Assembly (NCBI GenBank): GCA_963676075.2
Contig: CAXXNZ010000027.1
Span: 83,589-147,588 of the forward strand
Direction: 5' to 3'
From: JAHJQZ01 sp963676075
GTDB lineage: Bacteria; Pseudomonadota; Alphaproteobacteria; Rhizobiales; Devosiaceae
Length of the DNA: 64,000 nt
Positions 28,653-36,082 of this stretch are shown here, in pieces. The notes beneath the pieces were generated by a model. It saw nothing but the letters and a program-made list of their open reading frames with translations, was not told the origin of the DNA and ran no database searches. A program made the position numbers and the translations under genes. The stretch's first letter is position 1, and each line of letters opens with the position of its first letter.

Positions 28653-28820
28653 CTATGCCGGATTCACCCATCCGACGAGCAGATAGACCGCGATGAAGCC
28701 GAGAACCACGAGCACCGTCGAAATAGCAAGAATTCTGGCGCCAAACCGCTTCTCGCCCTGCCGTGCCATGGTAGGATTGAGCGTTTCGGTTTCCTCGGAT
28801 GCGTTTTTCCGGTCCGTCAT
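28653..28820 (-). CDS. Small single-pass membrane protein (55 residues)
   Basis: A short gene found by reading the minus strand: ATG at 28820, stop at 28653. The N-terminal half is charged and polar. One hydrophobic helix follows (about residues 31-51, rich in Leu, Val and Ile) before the end at Asn-Pro-Ala. A GGAGGA ribosome site sits 5 nt before the ATG, which supports translation. I do not recognise a family. It lies among stress-regulated envelope genes, but I found no EcfG motif directly upstream. Confidence 0.7.
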   Translation of the reverse strand: MTDRKNASEETETLNPTMARQGEKRFGARILAISTVLVVLGFIAVYLLVGWVNPA

Positions 28821-28949
28821 GGGATCCTCCATTTCGATAAGGATGCCGGCAGGCCGTAAGCGCTATCCAGAGCGAAAATGCCGCCCCCCCGGCGGATCGG
28901 GACTTCAGCGCAAGCGGCCGTGTCTGCGCGTTCTACGCAAGCGCCGTGA

Positions 28950-29375
28950 CTACTGACGCTTGCGCTTCTGGTCCTGCAGCGACTCTGCCGCCAGGTACCC
29001 CAGTCCGCCGGCCACCAGCAAAGACATCGGTGAACGGGCGTTTATCAGTTGCGGGATGATCGTTGCTGCCGACTGCATCATCAGCGCCTGTTCGCTGTGG
29101 CGCAGACGCACGCGCGCTCTCTTGTCCAGGATGCGGGCGACGACGACCAGAATGACCCCGGTCACCAAACTCATGGCGGCGAGGATGAAGGAGGCGTTCA
29201 TGGGTCCGTATTGGGGAACCAGAAAGAACCACAGGCCGACAAGACAAGCTGCGTAGGTGCTGATCGCGAACACGATGGCGAGAAGATAGAGAATAGCCTC
29301 GCGCCAAGTGGTTTCGATCACCTTGTCAGTTTGCCCCGTCGGCACGCTCCTCAGAAGGGCGGACAGAATTTTCAT
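28950..29375 (-). CDS. Membrane protein of unknown function
   Basis: A 141-residue protein with two strongly hydrophobic helices (about residues 27-53 and 60-83), a basic middle segment, and a third Gly/Ala/Leu-rich stretch near the C-terminus (about 117-130). The topology resembles the small 'phage holin family'/YqjE-like envelope proteins encoded beside DUF883 proteins, but the identification is tentative. It starts 13 nt after the DUF883 gene stop and so is probably co-transcribed from the EcfG promoter at 29757-29781. Confidence 0.75.
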   Translation of the reverse strand: MKILSALLRSVPTGQTDKVIETTWREAILYLLAIVFAISTYAACLVGLWFFLVPQYGPMNASFILAAMSLVTGVILVVVARILDKRARVRLRHSEQALMMQSAATIIPQLINARSPMSLLVAGGLGYLAAESLQDQKRKRQ

Positions 29376-29388
29376 CGGTTTGCCCCGC

Positions 29389-29712
29389 TCAATGGCGCGT
29401 CAGCATCGCCGCCAGAAAACCGATCCCCGCTGCAATGCCGATGGACCGAACGGGATAGTCGCGAATCTGCGACACGAGGTCGGATTCGATGTTGCTGATT
29501 TCCTTGGCCACGGAGTCGACCGCCTGCTGTGAGGACTTCATGATGTCGTTCTCCGCTTTCTCCACAGTGCTGGAGCCCGCCGAAGCAAGGGTGCTCGACA
29601 GTGCCGTGATATCCTTGCGCAGCTGTTCGATCTGCGCCTTGACCTCACCGAAGTCGTTATCGATGTCGGTCTTTCCATTTTTCCGGGCGTTGGTAGCCGA
29701 AGCTTCAGCCAT
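29389..29712 (-). CDS. DUF883 (ElaB/YqjD-like) membrane-anchored protein
   Basis: A 107-residue protein with a long amphipathic, coiled-coil-like helix (about residues 20-85) and a C-terminal anchor segment (YPVRSIGIAAGIGFLAAML, about 87-105). That organisation is diagnostic of DUF883/ElaB/YqjD proteins, inner-membrane stress proteins that in Escherichia coli associate with ribosomes. ATG at 29712 is used; the frame extends upstream without features. The exact EcfG promoter ends 45 nt upstream. The downstream membrane protein is likely in the same operon. Confidence 0.85.
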   Translation of the reverse strand: MAEASATNARKNGKTDIDNDFGEVKAQIEQLRKDITALSSTLASAGSSTVEKAENDIMKSSQQAVDSVAKEISNIESDLVSQIRDYPVRSIGIAAGIGFLAAMLTRH

Positions 29713-30108
29713 GTCAGAATCCTTCTTGCTGTGTTGTAAGTCGGGTTCAGTGACTAAACGCATCCAGATGATTGTGGTTCCCGAACACAGCTCGCCAATT
29801 CGCGCGCAGGTGGCCGGTTTTGTCCGTGAAGCGCCTTGTGCCCACCCCGGCGAACTCGGATTCGGAAGAGAAAAAACGCGCGGAAACACCGTCGAGGCGG
29901 CGTGAATTGCGCCCCTTCGCGGCTGTCTGGATCGACAGATGGTTATCTGGGGCGCTTCGCCGGCAACACCACGTATGGTTGCCGGCTGGGGGGCAGGATT
30001 TCAATGTGCCGCGTCGGCTATGGCCTCGCGCGCGCTGCCACACACGCCGGCCGGCAGCCTTCAGTCCCGGCGAGGATGGCGCCGCATGGCAGCGGCGAGG
30101 GACGGATA
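29713..30108. other. Gene-poor stretch between DUF883 and CHASE kinase genes
   Basis: About 400 bp with the EcfG promoter at 29757-29781 and otherwise no gene I can support. A 98-codon minus-strand frame exists but has no ribosome site or family features. Confidence 0.5.
29757..29781 (-). promoter_or_regulatory. EcfG promoter of the DUF883 operon
   Basis: Exact GGAAC-N16-CGTT on the minus strand, 45 nt before the start codon at 29712. Confidence 0.85.
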
Positions 30109-31788
30109 TCAGGCATAGCTCGATTTCGGGATTTCAAGCTTCACCTTGAGACCGGCCGGTTCAAAGCGCCAGTCGACCTTGCCTTGCAGTTCACTGCGGA
30201 TATTCGCGTTGACCAGTCTGGTCCCGAACCCGTTGCTCTCCGGAGCCTGCACCGGCGACATGGCGGTTTCCGACCAGTCGATGGTCAGCACGCGCTCTCT
30301 TGCCCGGTTCTGGGTTGTCCAGGTTATGTCGAGACGCCCTCCCTCTTCAGCCATGCAACCGTATTTAAGGGCGTTAGTGGCCAGCTCATGGAAAACCAGA
30401 CCGAGCGACTGAGTGGCCTTCTCGTTGAGTTCAACCGGATCACCGTGCAAACCGCAGGCTGACGCGTCATCCCCAAAGACCTGTCCGAGTTCGACCGATA
30501 TCAGTTCCCGCAAGTCCGTACGTTGCCAATGCGATCGCGTGAGCATGTCCTGGGCATTCGACATGGCCTGCAAGCGCGCAGTGAACGAGGCAGTGAAGGC
30601 ATCGAGCGAATCCGAACGGGAGGCCGTCTGGCGGGCGATCGCAAGGACACGCGCGATGGAGTTCTTGATGCGGTGCTTCATCTCGCGCAGCATCATGTCC
30701 TTCTCGTGCAAGTCCTTTTCGGTGTTGGCATGGAGGCGCCGGGCCGCCTCCACGGCATGGATTTGTGCCGCAGCCGAAACGGCGAGTGCCGCGGCCAGCA
30801 GGAACGAAATGGCGCCGAGCACCAGTATCCCGAGGCTCGGATTCTCGACACGAAATGCCGGCGTCGACGCGACGGTCATCTCCCACTGGCGCCCGGCGAC
30901 GCTGAAGCTGCGGGTGACGCTGAAAGCGCTGTGGGCCGATACGGTTTCGAAATCGGGAGAGCTATACAGAAACGCCCTTTGGTTGGATCCGATGTCTTCG
31001 GTCCTGACCACGATCGGCAGACGCGCCGCACGCTCAAGCGCGGCCTCGTGCAGATCTCCGGCCCTGAACGGTGCATAGACGAAACCGATGACGGGACCGG
31101 GCTCGCCTTCCCTGGCCGGCGCGTGCAGCGGCGCATAGATCAAGAATCCCGCCTGCTTGTCTTCGGTGATTTCCTGAACCAGCTGGACCGGCGCGCTGGC
31201 GAAGGCTCCGTCCACGCTGATCGAGTTCTTCATCGCCTCACGGCGGATCGGATCGGAATACATGTCGTATCCGAGCGCCGCCTGGTTACGCTCACCATCG
31301 GGCTGGAGCATCACGATCGGGGTGCGCCTGTCCTGGTCCGAAGAGTCGGGCCAGACACCGCGGTCTATGCCGTAATTGTCCTCAAGCTCCGCCGAAATTT
31401 CCCGTTCCTCGCCACGCTTGATCAGCCGGGCAAAGCCGATGCCCTGGATGCCGCTCACCTGGTCATCAAGCTGCAATCCGTCGACAAACGTCCGGAAGGT
31501 CTCTTTGCTGATGTGGCCGACTTCCGCGTCGAAGAACGAAAGCGCCGACCGCAACAGAGCAATGTGCTCCATGACGCGACGCTGCACGCGATCGGCGGCA
31601 TCATCGGCAATGACCTCGAAACGGCTCTGCGTCGCCATCGTCTCGGCGCGATAAACGACAAAAGTCATCGCCAACCCCGCCGCCAGCACGATAACAAAAA
31701 CCAGGATTGGCAGATGCCTCTGCACAGCGGCGGCCCGCACATGGGCAAGAGCGGCGGCCAGGCCAGCTAAGAAACTTCGGTTTGCCAT
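30109..31788 (-). CDS. CHASE-domain HWE/HisKA_2 sensor histidine kinase
   Basis: A 559-residue inner-membrane sensor kinase: helix 1 (about 27-46), a periplasmic CHASE ligand-binding domain (about 76-305), helix 2 (about 319-341), then the HWE/HisKA_2 dimerisation domain with phospho-acceptor His372 (MKHRIKNSIARV) and an ATPase domain with N-box FHELATNALKYG and G-box GFGTRLV. HWE/HisKA_2 kinases with such inputs commonly phosphorylate PhyR in alphaproteobacterial general stress signalling. Its location 2 kb from phyR fits that role, though the true partner is inference. Confidence 0.88.
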   Translation of the reverse strand: MANRSFLAGLAAALAHVRAAAVQRHLPILVFVIVLAAGLAMTFVVYRAETMATQSRFEVIADDAADRVQRRVMEHIALLRSALSFFDAEVGHISKETFRTFVDGLQLDDQVSGIQGIGFARLIKRGEEREISAELEDNYGIDRGVWPDSSDQDRRTPIVMLQPDGERNQAALGYDMYSDPIRREAMKNSISVDGAFASAPVQLVQEITEDKQAGFLIYAPLHAPAREGEPGPVIGFVYAPFRAGDLHEAALERAARLPIVVRTEDIGSNQRAFLYSSPDFETVSAHSAFSVTRSFSVAGRQWEMTVASTPAFRVENPSLGILVLGAISFLLAAALAVSAAAQIHAVEAARRLHANTEKDLHEKDMMLREMKHRIKNSIARVLAIARQTASRSDSLDAFTASFTARLQAMSNAQDMLTRSHWQRTDLRELISVELGQVFGDDASACGLHGDPVELNEKATQSLGLVFHELATNALKYGCMAEEGGRLDITWTTQNRARERVLTIDWSETAMSPVQAPESNGFGTRLVNANIRSELQGKVDWRFEPAGLKVKLEIPKSSYA

Positions 31789-31848
31789 ATCGCTCCTGAT
31801 TTAATGACGGCTGGCGAGATTTGTTATGATGGTCGGACGGCGGGTTCG

Positions 31849-31873
31849 GGAACAATTGCCTGCTTCGGGCGTT
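31849..31873 (+). promoter_or_regulatory. EcfG promoter of csbD
   Basis: Exact GGAAC-N16-CGTT, with the -10 element 52 nt before the csbD ATG. A short coupled leader frame (31891-31929) lies in the transcript leader. Confidence 0.88.
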
Positions 31874-31890
31874 CACCCTAGGAGCAAGCA

Positions 31891-31929
31891 ATGACGTTTG
31901 TTCTTGTACAAAAAAAGGTGAAATCATGA
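31891..31929 (+). CDS. Possible 12-codon leader peptide coupled to csbD
   Basis: ATG at 31891 has GGAG about 7 nt upstream and reads 12 codons to a TGA that overlaps the csbD ATG (ATGA at 31926-31929). This is the arrangement of a translationally coupled upstream frame. The EcfG transcript would start near 31880, so the leader's ribosome site would be almost at the 5' end. Confidence 0.4.
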   Translation: MTFVLVQKKVKS

Positions 31930-32123
31930 ACTGGAACCAGATCGAAGGTAACTGGACTCAATTCAAAGGCCAAGTGCAAGAGCAGTGGGGCAAACTGACC
32001 GGTGACGATCTCGACCGGATCGCCGGCAACCGCAAGGAACTGATCGGCAAGCTGCAGGAGCGCTACGGCACTGCGCAGGAAGAAGCCGAACGTCAGGTCG
32101 ACAAGTGGTTGAGCAAGGACTGA
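31926..32123 (+). CDS. CsbD-family stress protein
   Basis: A 65-residue CsbD-like protein, with the family pattern MNWNQIEGNWTQFKG at the start and a helical body with conserved Lys/Glu. CsbD proteins are small abundant general-stress proteins of unknown biochemical function. The ribosome site AAGGTGA is well placed. An exact EcfG promoter and a strong terminator frame it as a monocistronic (or leader-coupled) stress gene. Confidence 0.92.
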   Translation: MNWNQIEGNWTQFKGQVQEQWGKLTGDDLDRIAGNRKELIGKLQERYGTAQEEAERQVDKWLSKD

Positions 32124-32144
32124 TCGCCCCCTGCCCCGTTACAT

Positions 32145-33206
32145 TCAAGGCCGGTTCGCCGAAGAGGCGGACCGGCCTTTTTGCGACTGGCTCTCGGTTT
32201 CAAAGTCGAGACGATAAAGAAGCTCATCGCCGTCGATTTCCAGCTTTGCCCTGCCATTCACGGAAGCCGGCAGAATTCTCTCGAGAACCAGAGCACCGAC
32301 CCGCTGTTTCTCGATCGCGACCGGCTCTACCGCTTCCGGCTGCTGACCTTTCAGCGACACATCTTCCCGCCATGTGAATTCGATTCTGTCTCCGTCGCTA
32401 TCCGGAACGAGCTGACAGGACACCGTGACCGCCGAACTCGGCGCCGTGAGGTTGCCATGTGTCACCGCGTTGATGATCAGTTCGTGCAAGGCCAGACCGA
32501 TGTGCAGCGATGCATTCGGCGTCAGCAGTGGATTGTCCCCCCGCACGGAAATGGCGCCGACCGTTTCGGGCACGTAGCGCTGCAGCTGCCGGTCGACAAG
32601 ATCGCGGAACAGCGCGCCGCGCCAGTTCGAATCCGTCACCAGATCCTGCGACATCGACAAGGAGTGGAGCCGCCCGCGGAACTTTTGCAGGAAGGCTTCA
32701 GTATCGCTGGAATGGCGGGCGGTCATCGCGGCGATGCTCTGGATGATGGCCAGAAGGTTCTTGGAACGGTGGCTGACCTCGCGCAGCAATGAGCGCAACA
32801 CGGTTTCGCGCCGGCGTTCCTCACTGATGTCGATGATGGTGGTCAGGACACGCGTCGCCCCGTCGGTGGAGCGGACGGTTTCAGCGATGAAACGGAAACA
32901 CCTGTCGCCGGGAATAACCGTCTCGAACTGATCCGGCTCATCGGACTGAAGTGCGTTCTTCCTGATTTCGGACAACCGGCCCGATATGGCGGGACCGAAG
33001 AACGCCCCATCATCGGGAGCGCCCTCCCCGTCCGCCTGCCAACCTTCAGGGGCGTTGGCAACGAAAAGATACTCAAGAGCGTCGTTCTGAAGCGCAACGC
33101 AGATATCGGACCGCTTCAGCGCCATTGCCAGAAGCTCGCTGCGTCTGAGCTCGCCGGCGCCTGCCCGCTCCCATATCCGGTTCTGCTTTGCCTGGCGCCC
33201 GCTCAT
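32145..33206 (-). CDS. PAS-HWE/HisKA_2 sensor histidine kinase, probably cytoplasmic
   Basis: A 353-residue kinase without obvious membrane helices. A PAS-like sensor covers about residues 25-130, ending in the PAC-type segment TTIIDISEERRRE. The HisKA_2/HWE domain follows with phospho-acceptor His146 (REVSHRSKNLLAI), then the ATPase domain with N-box LALHELIINAVTHGN. It is one gene away from phyR on the same strand and is a strong candidate for the kinase feeding the local PhyR. Its last codons lie inside the csbD terminator hairpin. Confidence 0.88.
   Translation of the reverse strand: MSGRQAKQNRIWERAGAGELRRSELLAMALKRSDICVALQNDALEYLFVANAPEGWQADGEGAPDDGAFFGPAISGRLSEIRKNALQSDEPDQFETVIPGDRCFRFIAETVRSTDGATRVLTTIIDISEERRRETVLRSLLREVSHRSKNLLAIIQSIAAMTARHSSDTEAFLQKFRGRLHSLSMSQDLVTDSNWRGALFRDLVDRQLQRYVPETVGAISVRGDNPLLTPNASLHIGLALHELIINAVTHGNLTAPSSAVTVSCQLVPDSDGDRIEFTWREDVSLKGQQPEAVEPVAIEKQRVGALVLERILPASVNGRAKLEIDGDELLYRLDFETESQSQKGRSASSANRP
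32147..32182 (+). terminator. Intrinsic terminator of csbD
   Basis: A 14-bp stem (32147-32160 with 32166-32179, one G-U pair), loop GAAGA, then a T-run. It overlaps the 3' end of the antisense kinase gene, so the kinase's last ten codons are written in the hairpin. Confidence 0.88.
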
Positions 33207-33278
33207 TCTTCCCCTATCGACTTTCCAAACGCCAACCGCGCCACAGTTGCAGCTAGCCTTCGGAAAAATCTGGTTTCA

Positions 33279-33440
33279 TCAGTCCGGTTCGCGCTGAAAC
33301 AGAGCCGTCCCAAGCGGGACGACCAGCATGACCAGGAAGAAACAGAAGGGCGTTTGCGCAACGCCGACGAGGCCGCCGACAACGTGAGTGATGCCAGTAA
33401 AGACGGTTCTCACCGGAACTATCAGAGCATCGTGGAGCAT
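33279..33440 (-). CDS. Small membrane protein (53 residues) under EcfG control
   Basis: ATG at 33440 gives a 53-residue protein with a hydrophobic, Gly/Val-rich first half and a strong helix (CFFLVMLVVPLGTALF, about residues 33-48). AGGAAGA precedes this ATG. The frame also opens at 33500, but an exact EcfG promoter lies at 33471-33495 inside that extension, so transcripts would begin downstream of it; this decides the shorter start. It is the gene immediately after phyR on the same strand. I do not recognise the family. Confidence 0.7.
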   Translation of the reverse strand: MLHDALIVPVRTVFTGITHVVGGLVGVAQTPFCFFLVMLVVPLGTALFQREPD

Positions 33441-33470
33441 GCGCTTCTTCCTCGGTCTACGTGCGAGGAC

Positions 33471-33495
33471 AACGGTCCCGGGCCGAAAAGGTTCC
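33471..33495 (-). promoter_or_regulatory. EcfG promoter of the 53-residue membrane protein
   Basis: Exact GGAAC-N16-CGTT on the minus strand, in the 81-bp gap after the phyR stop; -10 element 30 nt before the ATG. Confidence 0.85.
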
Positions 33496-33521
33496 CCCAT
33501 CCGGCCAGGACGTCATGGCAC

Positions 33522-34316
33522 TCAGGCCACCGATTTTACCCGTTCATCAAAGAACAGGGCCTGGCTGATGAGGGCCTTCACCATGTTGGGGTTGAACGGC
33601 TTGGTGACCAGGAACGTCGGTTCCGGGCGCTCGCCCGTCAGAAGTCTTTCCGGGAAAGCGGTGATGAAGATCACCGGGATGCTGGCGGTTTTCAAAATGT
33701 CGTTGACGGCGTCGATGCCCGAGCTGCCGTCGGCGAGCTGGATATCGGCCAGGATCATGCGTGGCGGCTTGCGATTGAACAGAGCAACCGCTTCATGGTG
33801 CGTGCGGGCAATACCGGTAACTGTATGACCGAGTTCGCTGACCATGCTCTCGATGTCCATGGCGATCAGCGGCTCGTCTTCGATGATCATGATCTCGGTC
33901 GCCATCTGGCGGGAGACCTCGCGGGCAGCCTCGTCAAGCAGTTCGTCGACCTTGTTGGTTTCTGTATCGAGAATTTCCGCCACCTCGTCGCGGGAGAAGT
34001 TCTCCACCGAGATCAGCAGGAAGGCCTGGCGCGCCATGGCCGGGACCGACATGAGGTTCTCCGCCGCCCGCTTCTCCCAGCCAAATGGAGAGTCGGTCGG
34101 GGCAATTTCGATTTTTGTGGAACGAAAGAAGGCTGAGAACAGTTTGAACAGCGAAACCCGGTCGTTTGACGCCTCCGGGAAAAGCGAAAGGTCCTCGATC
34201 AGTGCTTCAAGGACAGCCGCAACATAGGCATCGCCCGAGCTCTGGGAGCCTGTTATGGCGCGCGCATAGCGCCTCAGGAACGGCAGGTGAAGGGCGACAC
34301 GGGTCGAAAGCGACAT
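33522..34316 (-). CDS. phyR: PhyR, general stress response anti-anti-sigma response regulator
   Basis: A 264-residue protein of the normal PhyR length. Residues 1-135 are the sigma-like (EcfG mimic) domain and 141-258 the receiver, with acidic pocket E146-D147-E148, phospho-acceptor Asp191 (ILADIQLADG), Thr219 and Lys239. Phosphorylated PhyR sequesters NepR and frees EcfG to start the stress regulon. ATG at 34316 is the start that matches the family; upstream frame extension has no domain. It is divergent from nepR-ecfG and has an exact EcfG promoter, giving positive feedback. Confidence 0.96.
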   Translation of the reverse strand: MSLSTRVALHLPFLRRYARAITGSQSSGDAYVAAVLEALIEDLSLFPEASNDRVSLFKLFSAFFRSTKIEIAPTDSPFGWEKRAAENLMSVPAMARQAFLLISVENFSRDEVAEILDTETNKVDELLDEAAREVSRQMATEIMIIEDEPLIAMDIESMVSELGHTVTGIARTHHEAVALFNRKPPRMILADIQLADGSSGIDAVNDILKTASIPVIFITAFPERLLTGERPEPTFLVTKPFNPNMVKALISQALFFDERVKSVA

Positions 34317-34361
34317 GCGGACGGTCTCCTGTTGGTCTTTGGCCGGCACTCGAACACTGAA

Positions 34362-34386
34362 AACGTACCATCGAAAAAAAAGTTCC
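34362..34386 (-). promoter_or_regulatory. EcfG promoter of phyR
   Basis: Exact GGAAC-N16-CGTT on the minus strand, 46 nt before the phyR ATG. Confidence 0.9.
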
Positions 34387-34394
34387 GTCGATCG

Positions 34395-34419
34395 GGAACT
34401 TTTTTTGCGCTCGCGCATT
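34395..34419 (+). promoter_or_regulatory. Near-consensus EcfG promoter of nepR-ecfG
   Basis: GGAAC-N16-CATT, one mismatch in the -10 element, reading toward nepR 36 nt further on. It lies 8 bp from the divergent phyR promoter. The same CATT variant occurs upstream of glgE. Confidence 0.75.
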
Positions 34420-34454
34420 GATATGCCAAACTGTCCGAGGACCTGCCCCGACAA

Positions 34455-34685
34455 ATGTACGAGACGATCGATATGACCCAAGCGCGACGGCCCAATGGAG
34501 CAGATCCATCTGACTCCAACAGCAAGATTTCCATGCGACTGCGCCAATATTACGACAGCGTGCAGGAGCAGGAAATCCCAAAGCGCTTTCTCGACCTGCT
34601 GGAAAAGCTCGACGAGGCCGAGAACGCGGCAAAGGCCGAACCGGGCGTTGCGAAAGGGGAAGCCGATACAAATGAGCGAAGCTGA
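34455..34685 (+). CDS. nepR: NepR, anti-sigma factor of EcfG
   Basis: A 76-residue protein with the conserved NepR core (about residues 26-55: LRQYYDSV, then EIPKRFLDLLEKLDEAE), the two-helix clamp that holds EcfG or phosphorylated PhyR. Disordered polar ends on both sides are typical. ATG at 34455 or 34473 could be used; neither has a perfect ribosome site. It overlaps the ecfG start by 14 nt, so the anti-sigma and sigma factors are translated in a coupled way. Confidence 0.92.
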   Translation: MYETIDMTQARRPNGADPSDSNSKISMRLRQYYDSVQEQEIPKRFLDLLEKLDEAENAAKAEPGVAKGEADTNERS

Positions 34686-35229
34686 GGAAAAATCCTTCAA
34701 GCGGGAACTGCTTGCGTCCCTGCCCAGCCTTCGCGCATTTGCGATTTCCCTGGTTCAGCATGGCGATCGGGCCGACGACCTGGTTCAGGACACGCTCATG
34801 AAGGCGTGGGCGAACCAGCACTCATTCCAGATGGGAACCAACATCAAGGCGTGGCTCTTCACCATTTTGCGCAACGAGTTCTACTCCAAGATGCGCAAAC
34901 AGGGGCGCGAAGTCAGGGATACCGACGGGCTGATGACCGAGAGCATGGCCGTTCACCCCGCGCAATACGGGCACCTGGACATGCAGGACTTCAAGGTTGC
35001 GCTCGACAAGCTCCCCAGCGACCAGCGCGAAGCCATCATTCTGGTTGGCGCTTCCGGCTTTTCCTATGAGGAAGCGGCCGAGATCTGCGGCTGTGCCGTC
35101 GGCACCATCAAGAGCCGCGTCAGCCGGGCGCGCCTTGGCCTGAAGGAAACCCTCGAGGTTTCAGGCGGGGCCGATTACGGGCCGGACAATGAATCGGCCA
35201 ATTCCACGATGCGCTCTTTCTCGAAATAG
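34672..35229 (+). CDS. ecfG: EcfG-type extracytoplasmic-function sigma factor
   Basis: A 185-residue ECF15 (EcfG) sigma factor. Region 2 spans about residues 10-77 (DDLVQDTLMKAW is the helix that meets core polymerase and the -10 element). Region 4 spans about 115-165 (ALDKLPSDQREAIIL, then the recognition helix around GCAVGTIKSRVSRAR). It directs transcription from GGAAC-N16/17-CGTT promoters, thirteen of which are visible within about 10 kb on either side. It is translated with nepR and convergent with a single-receiver protein gene. Confidence 0.95.
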   Translation: MSEAEEKSFKRELLASLPSLRAFAISLVQHGDRADDLVQDTLMKAWANQHSFQMGTNIKAWLFTILRNEFYSKMRKQGREVRDTDGLMTESMAVHPAQYGHLDMQDFKVALDKLPSDQREAIILVGASGFSYEEAAEICGCAVGTIKSRVSRARLGLKETLEVSGGADYGPDNESANSTMRSFSK

Positions 35230-35258
35230 CGACGACCACGCGCGCCGCCCCCGGCGCT

Positions 35259-35627
35259 TCAGCTCCGACGATCGCCTCTGATGATCTCGACAAGAGCATT
35301 CAGATGCCGCTCGTCGTAGGGCTTGGCAATGAACCGCACGCCGTCATGGCCTGCGAGGCCTGCGACCAACTCGATGTCCGAGGTTGTGAAGGCGATGTGC
35401 ATGCCCGCTTGCCTGGCAAGATCGAGATCTTGCTCGACATGGGAAGCGTCGGCCCCGGTGTCCACCAGGGCAAGGTCGAATTGCCGCGAGTTCAGCACCG
35501 TGGGAAACTCGGCGCGGGTGCAGATAACAACGTCGGAGGCTCCGGCGTTGCGGAGCATATGTTCTGCGTCAAGCGCGATGAGATACTCGTCTTCGACGAC
35601 AAGAATGCTCAAGCCAGACAGTGGCAT
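35259..35627 (-). CDS. Single-domain response regulator
   Basis: About 122 residues forming one receiver domain: acidic pocket in VVEDEYL, phospho-acceptor Asp in LALVDTG (about residue 56), the Thr-containing strand IAFTTSD and the conserved Lys in AKPY. There is no output domain. ATG at 35627 places the first strand directly after the start; an in-frame start at 35645 is possible. Single-receiver proteins near phyR loci can act as phosphate sinks or intermediates of stress kinases, and the IAFTTSD strand only loosely resembles the FAT GUY motif of SdrG-type regulators. It converges with ecfG. Confidence 0.8.
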   Translation of the reverse strand: MPLSGLSILVVEDEYLIALDAEHMLRNAGASDVVICTRAEFPTVLNSRQFDLALVDTGADASHVEQDLDLARQAGMHIAFTTSDIELVAGLAGHDGVRFIAKPYDERHLNALVEIIRGDRRS

Positions 35628-35738
35628 GGCGAAACCAGTCCCCACAATTCAGTGCCGTAATCAGCCTCATATAAAGATATAAATCCGGGGTGTCTGTCAC
35701 CAAAAAAAGCGACTGCCGAGCTCAGCTTGCCACCCAAG

Positions 35739-35775
35739 AAAACACCCCGGCACGCCAATGGCAGTGACCGGGGTG
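35739..35775 (-). terminator. Probable terminator downstream of the dps operon
   Basis: An 8-bp stem (35743-35750 with 35768-35775) and 17-nt loop; TTTTCTT follows on the minus strand. It ends transcripts from the dps and 84-residue genes. Confidence 0.65.
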
Positions 35776-35817
35776 GGACGGAAAATGCTTTTGCGGCATG
35801 CGCGCTCTTGCGGGCTC

Positions 35818-36072
35818 CTACAGTGATGACGCGGCGTGATCCTCTACGTCTAGCGGATCGACACCCAGCTCTCGCAAGGCGTCCTCGACAAGGCTGATAT
35901 CCTCGTCGGCGGACTCGGGCGCATCCGCGGTCATGCCGCCTTCGTTTGCGGCCCGCTGCAGTGCGCGTGCATCAAGATAGATCTGCTTCAGTTTGGCGAC
36001 CTTCTTGTCCCGTGAAAGCGAGTCATCGTTTTGCAGGCGATCAATCTCATTTTGCATCTTGTTTCCGGTCAT
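35818..36072 (-). CDS. Uncharacterised 84-residue protein in the dps operon
   Basis: A highly charged, helical cytoplasmic protein. The N-terminal half is an amphipathic helix (about residues 5-45), and the C-terminal half is acidic and ends in Ser-Ser-Leu. ATG at 36072 has AAGGAGA upstream. It starts 10 nt after the dps stop, so it is co-transcribed from the EcfG promoter. I recognise no family. Its proximity to dps suggests a role in stationary-phase or oxidative-stress survival. Confidence 0.75.
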   Translation of the reverse strand: MTGNKMQNEIDRLQNDDSLSRDKKVAKLKQIYLDARALQRAANEGGMTADAPESADEDISLVEDALRELGVDPLDVEDHAASSL

Positions 36073-36082
36073 TCCGCTCTCC

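Noticed and set aside
29747..30043. 98-codon minus-strand frame in the gap after DUF883
   Set aside because: No ribosome site, no recognisable features, and it overlaps the EcfG promoter at 29757-29781.
33441..33500. N-terminal extension of the 53-residue protein
   Set aside because: It lies upstream of the probable transcription start set by the EcfG promoter at 33471-33495.
35700..35712. A-rich run as a plus-strand promoter element
   Set aside because: No gene follows on the plus strand; the nearby hairpin explains the region as a terminator.
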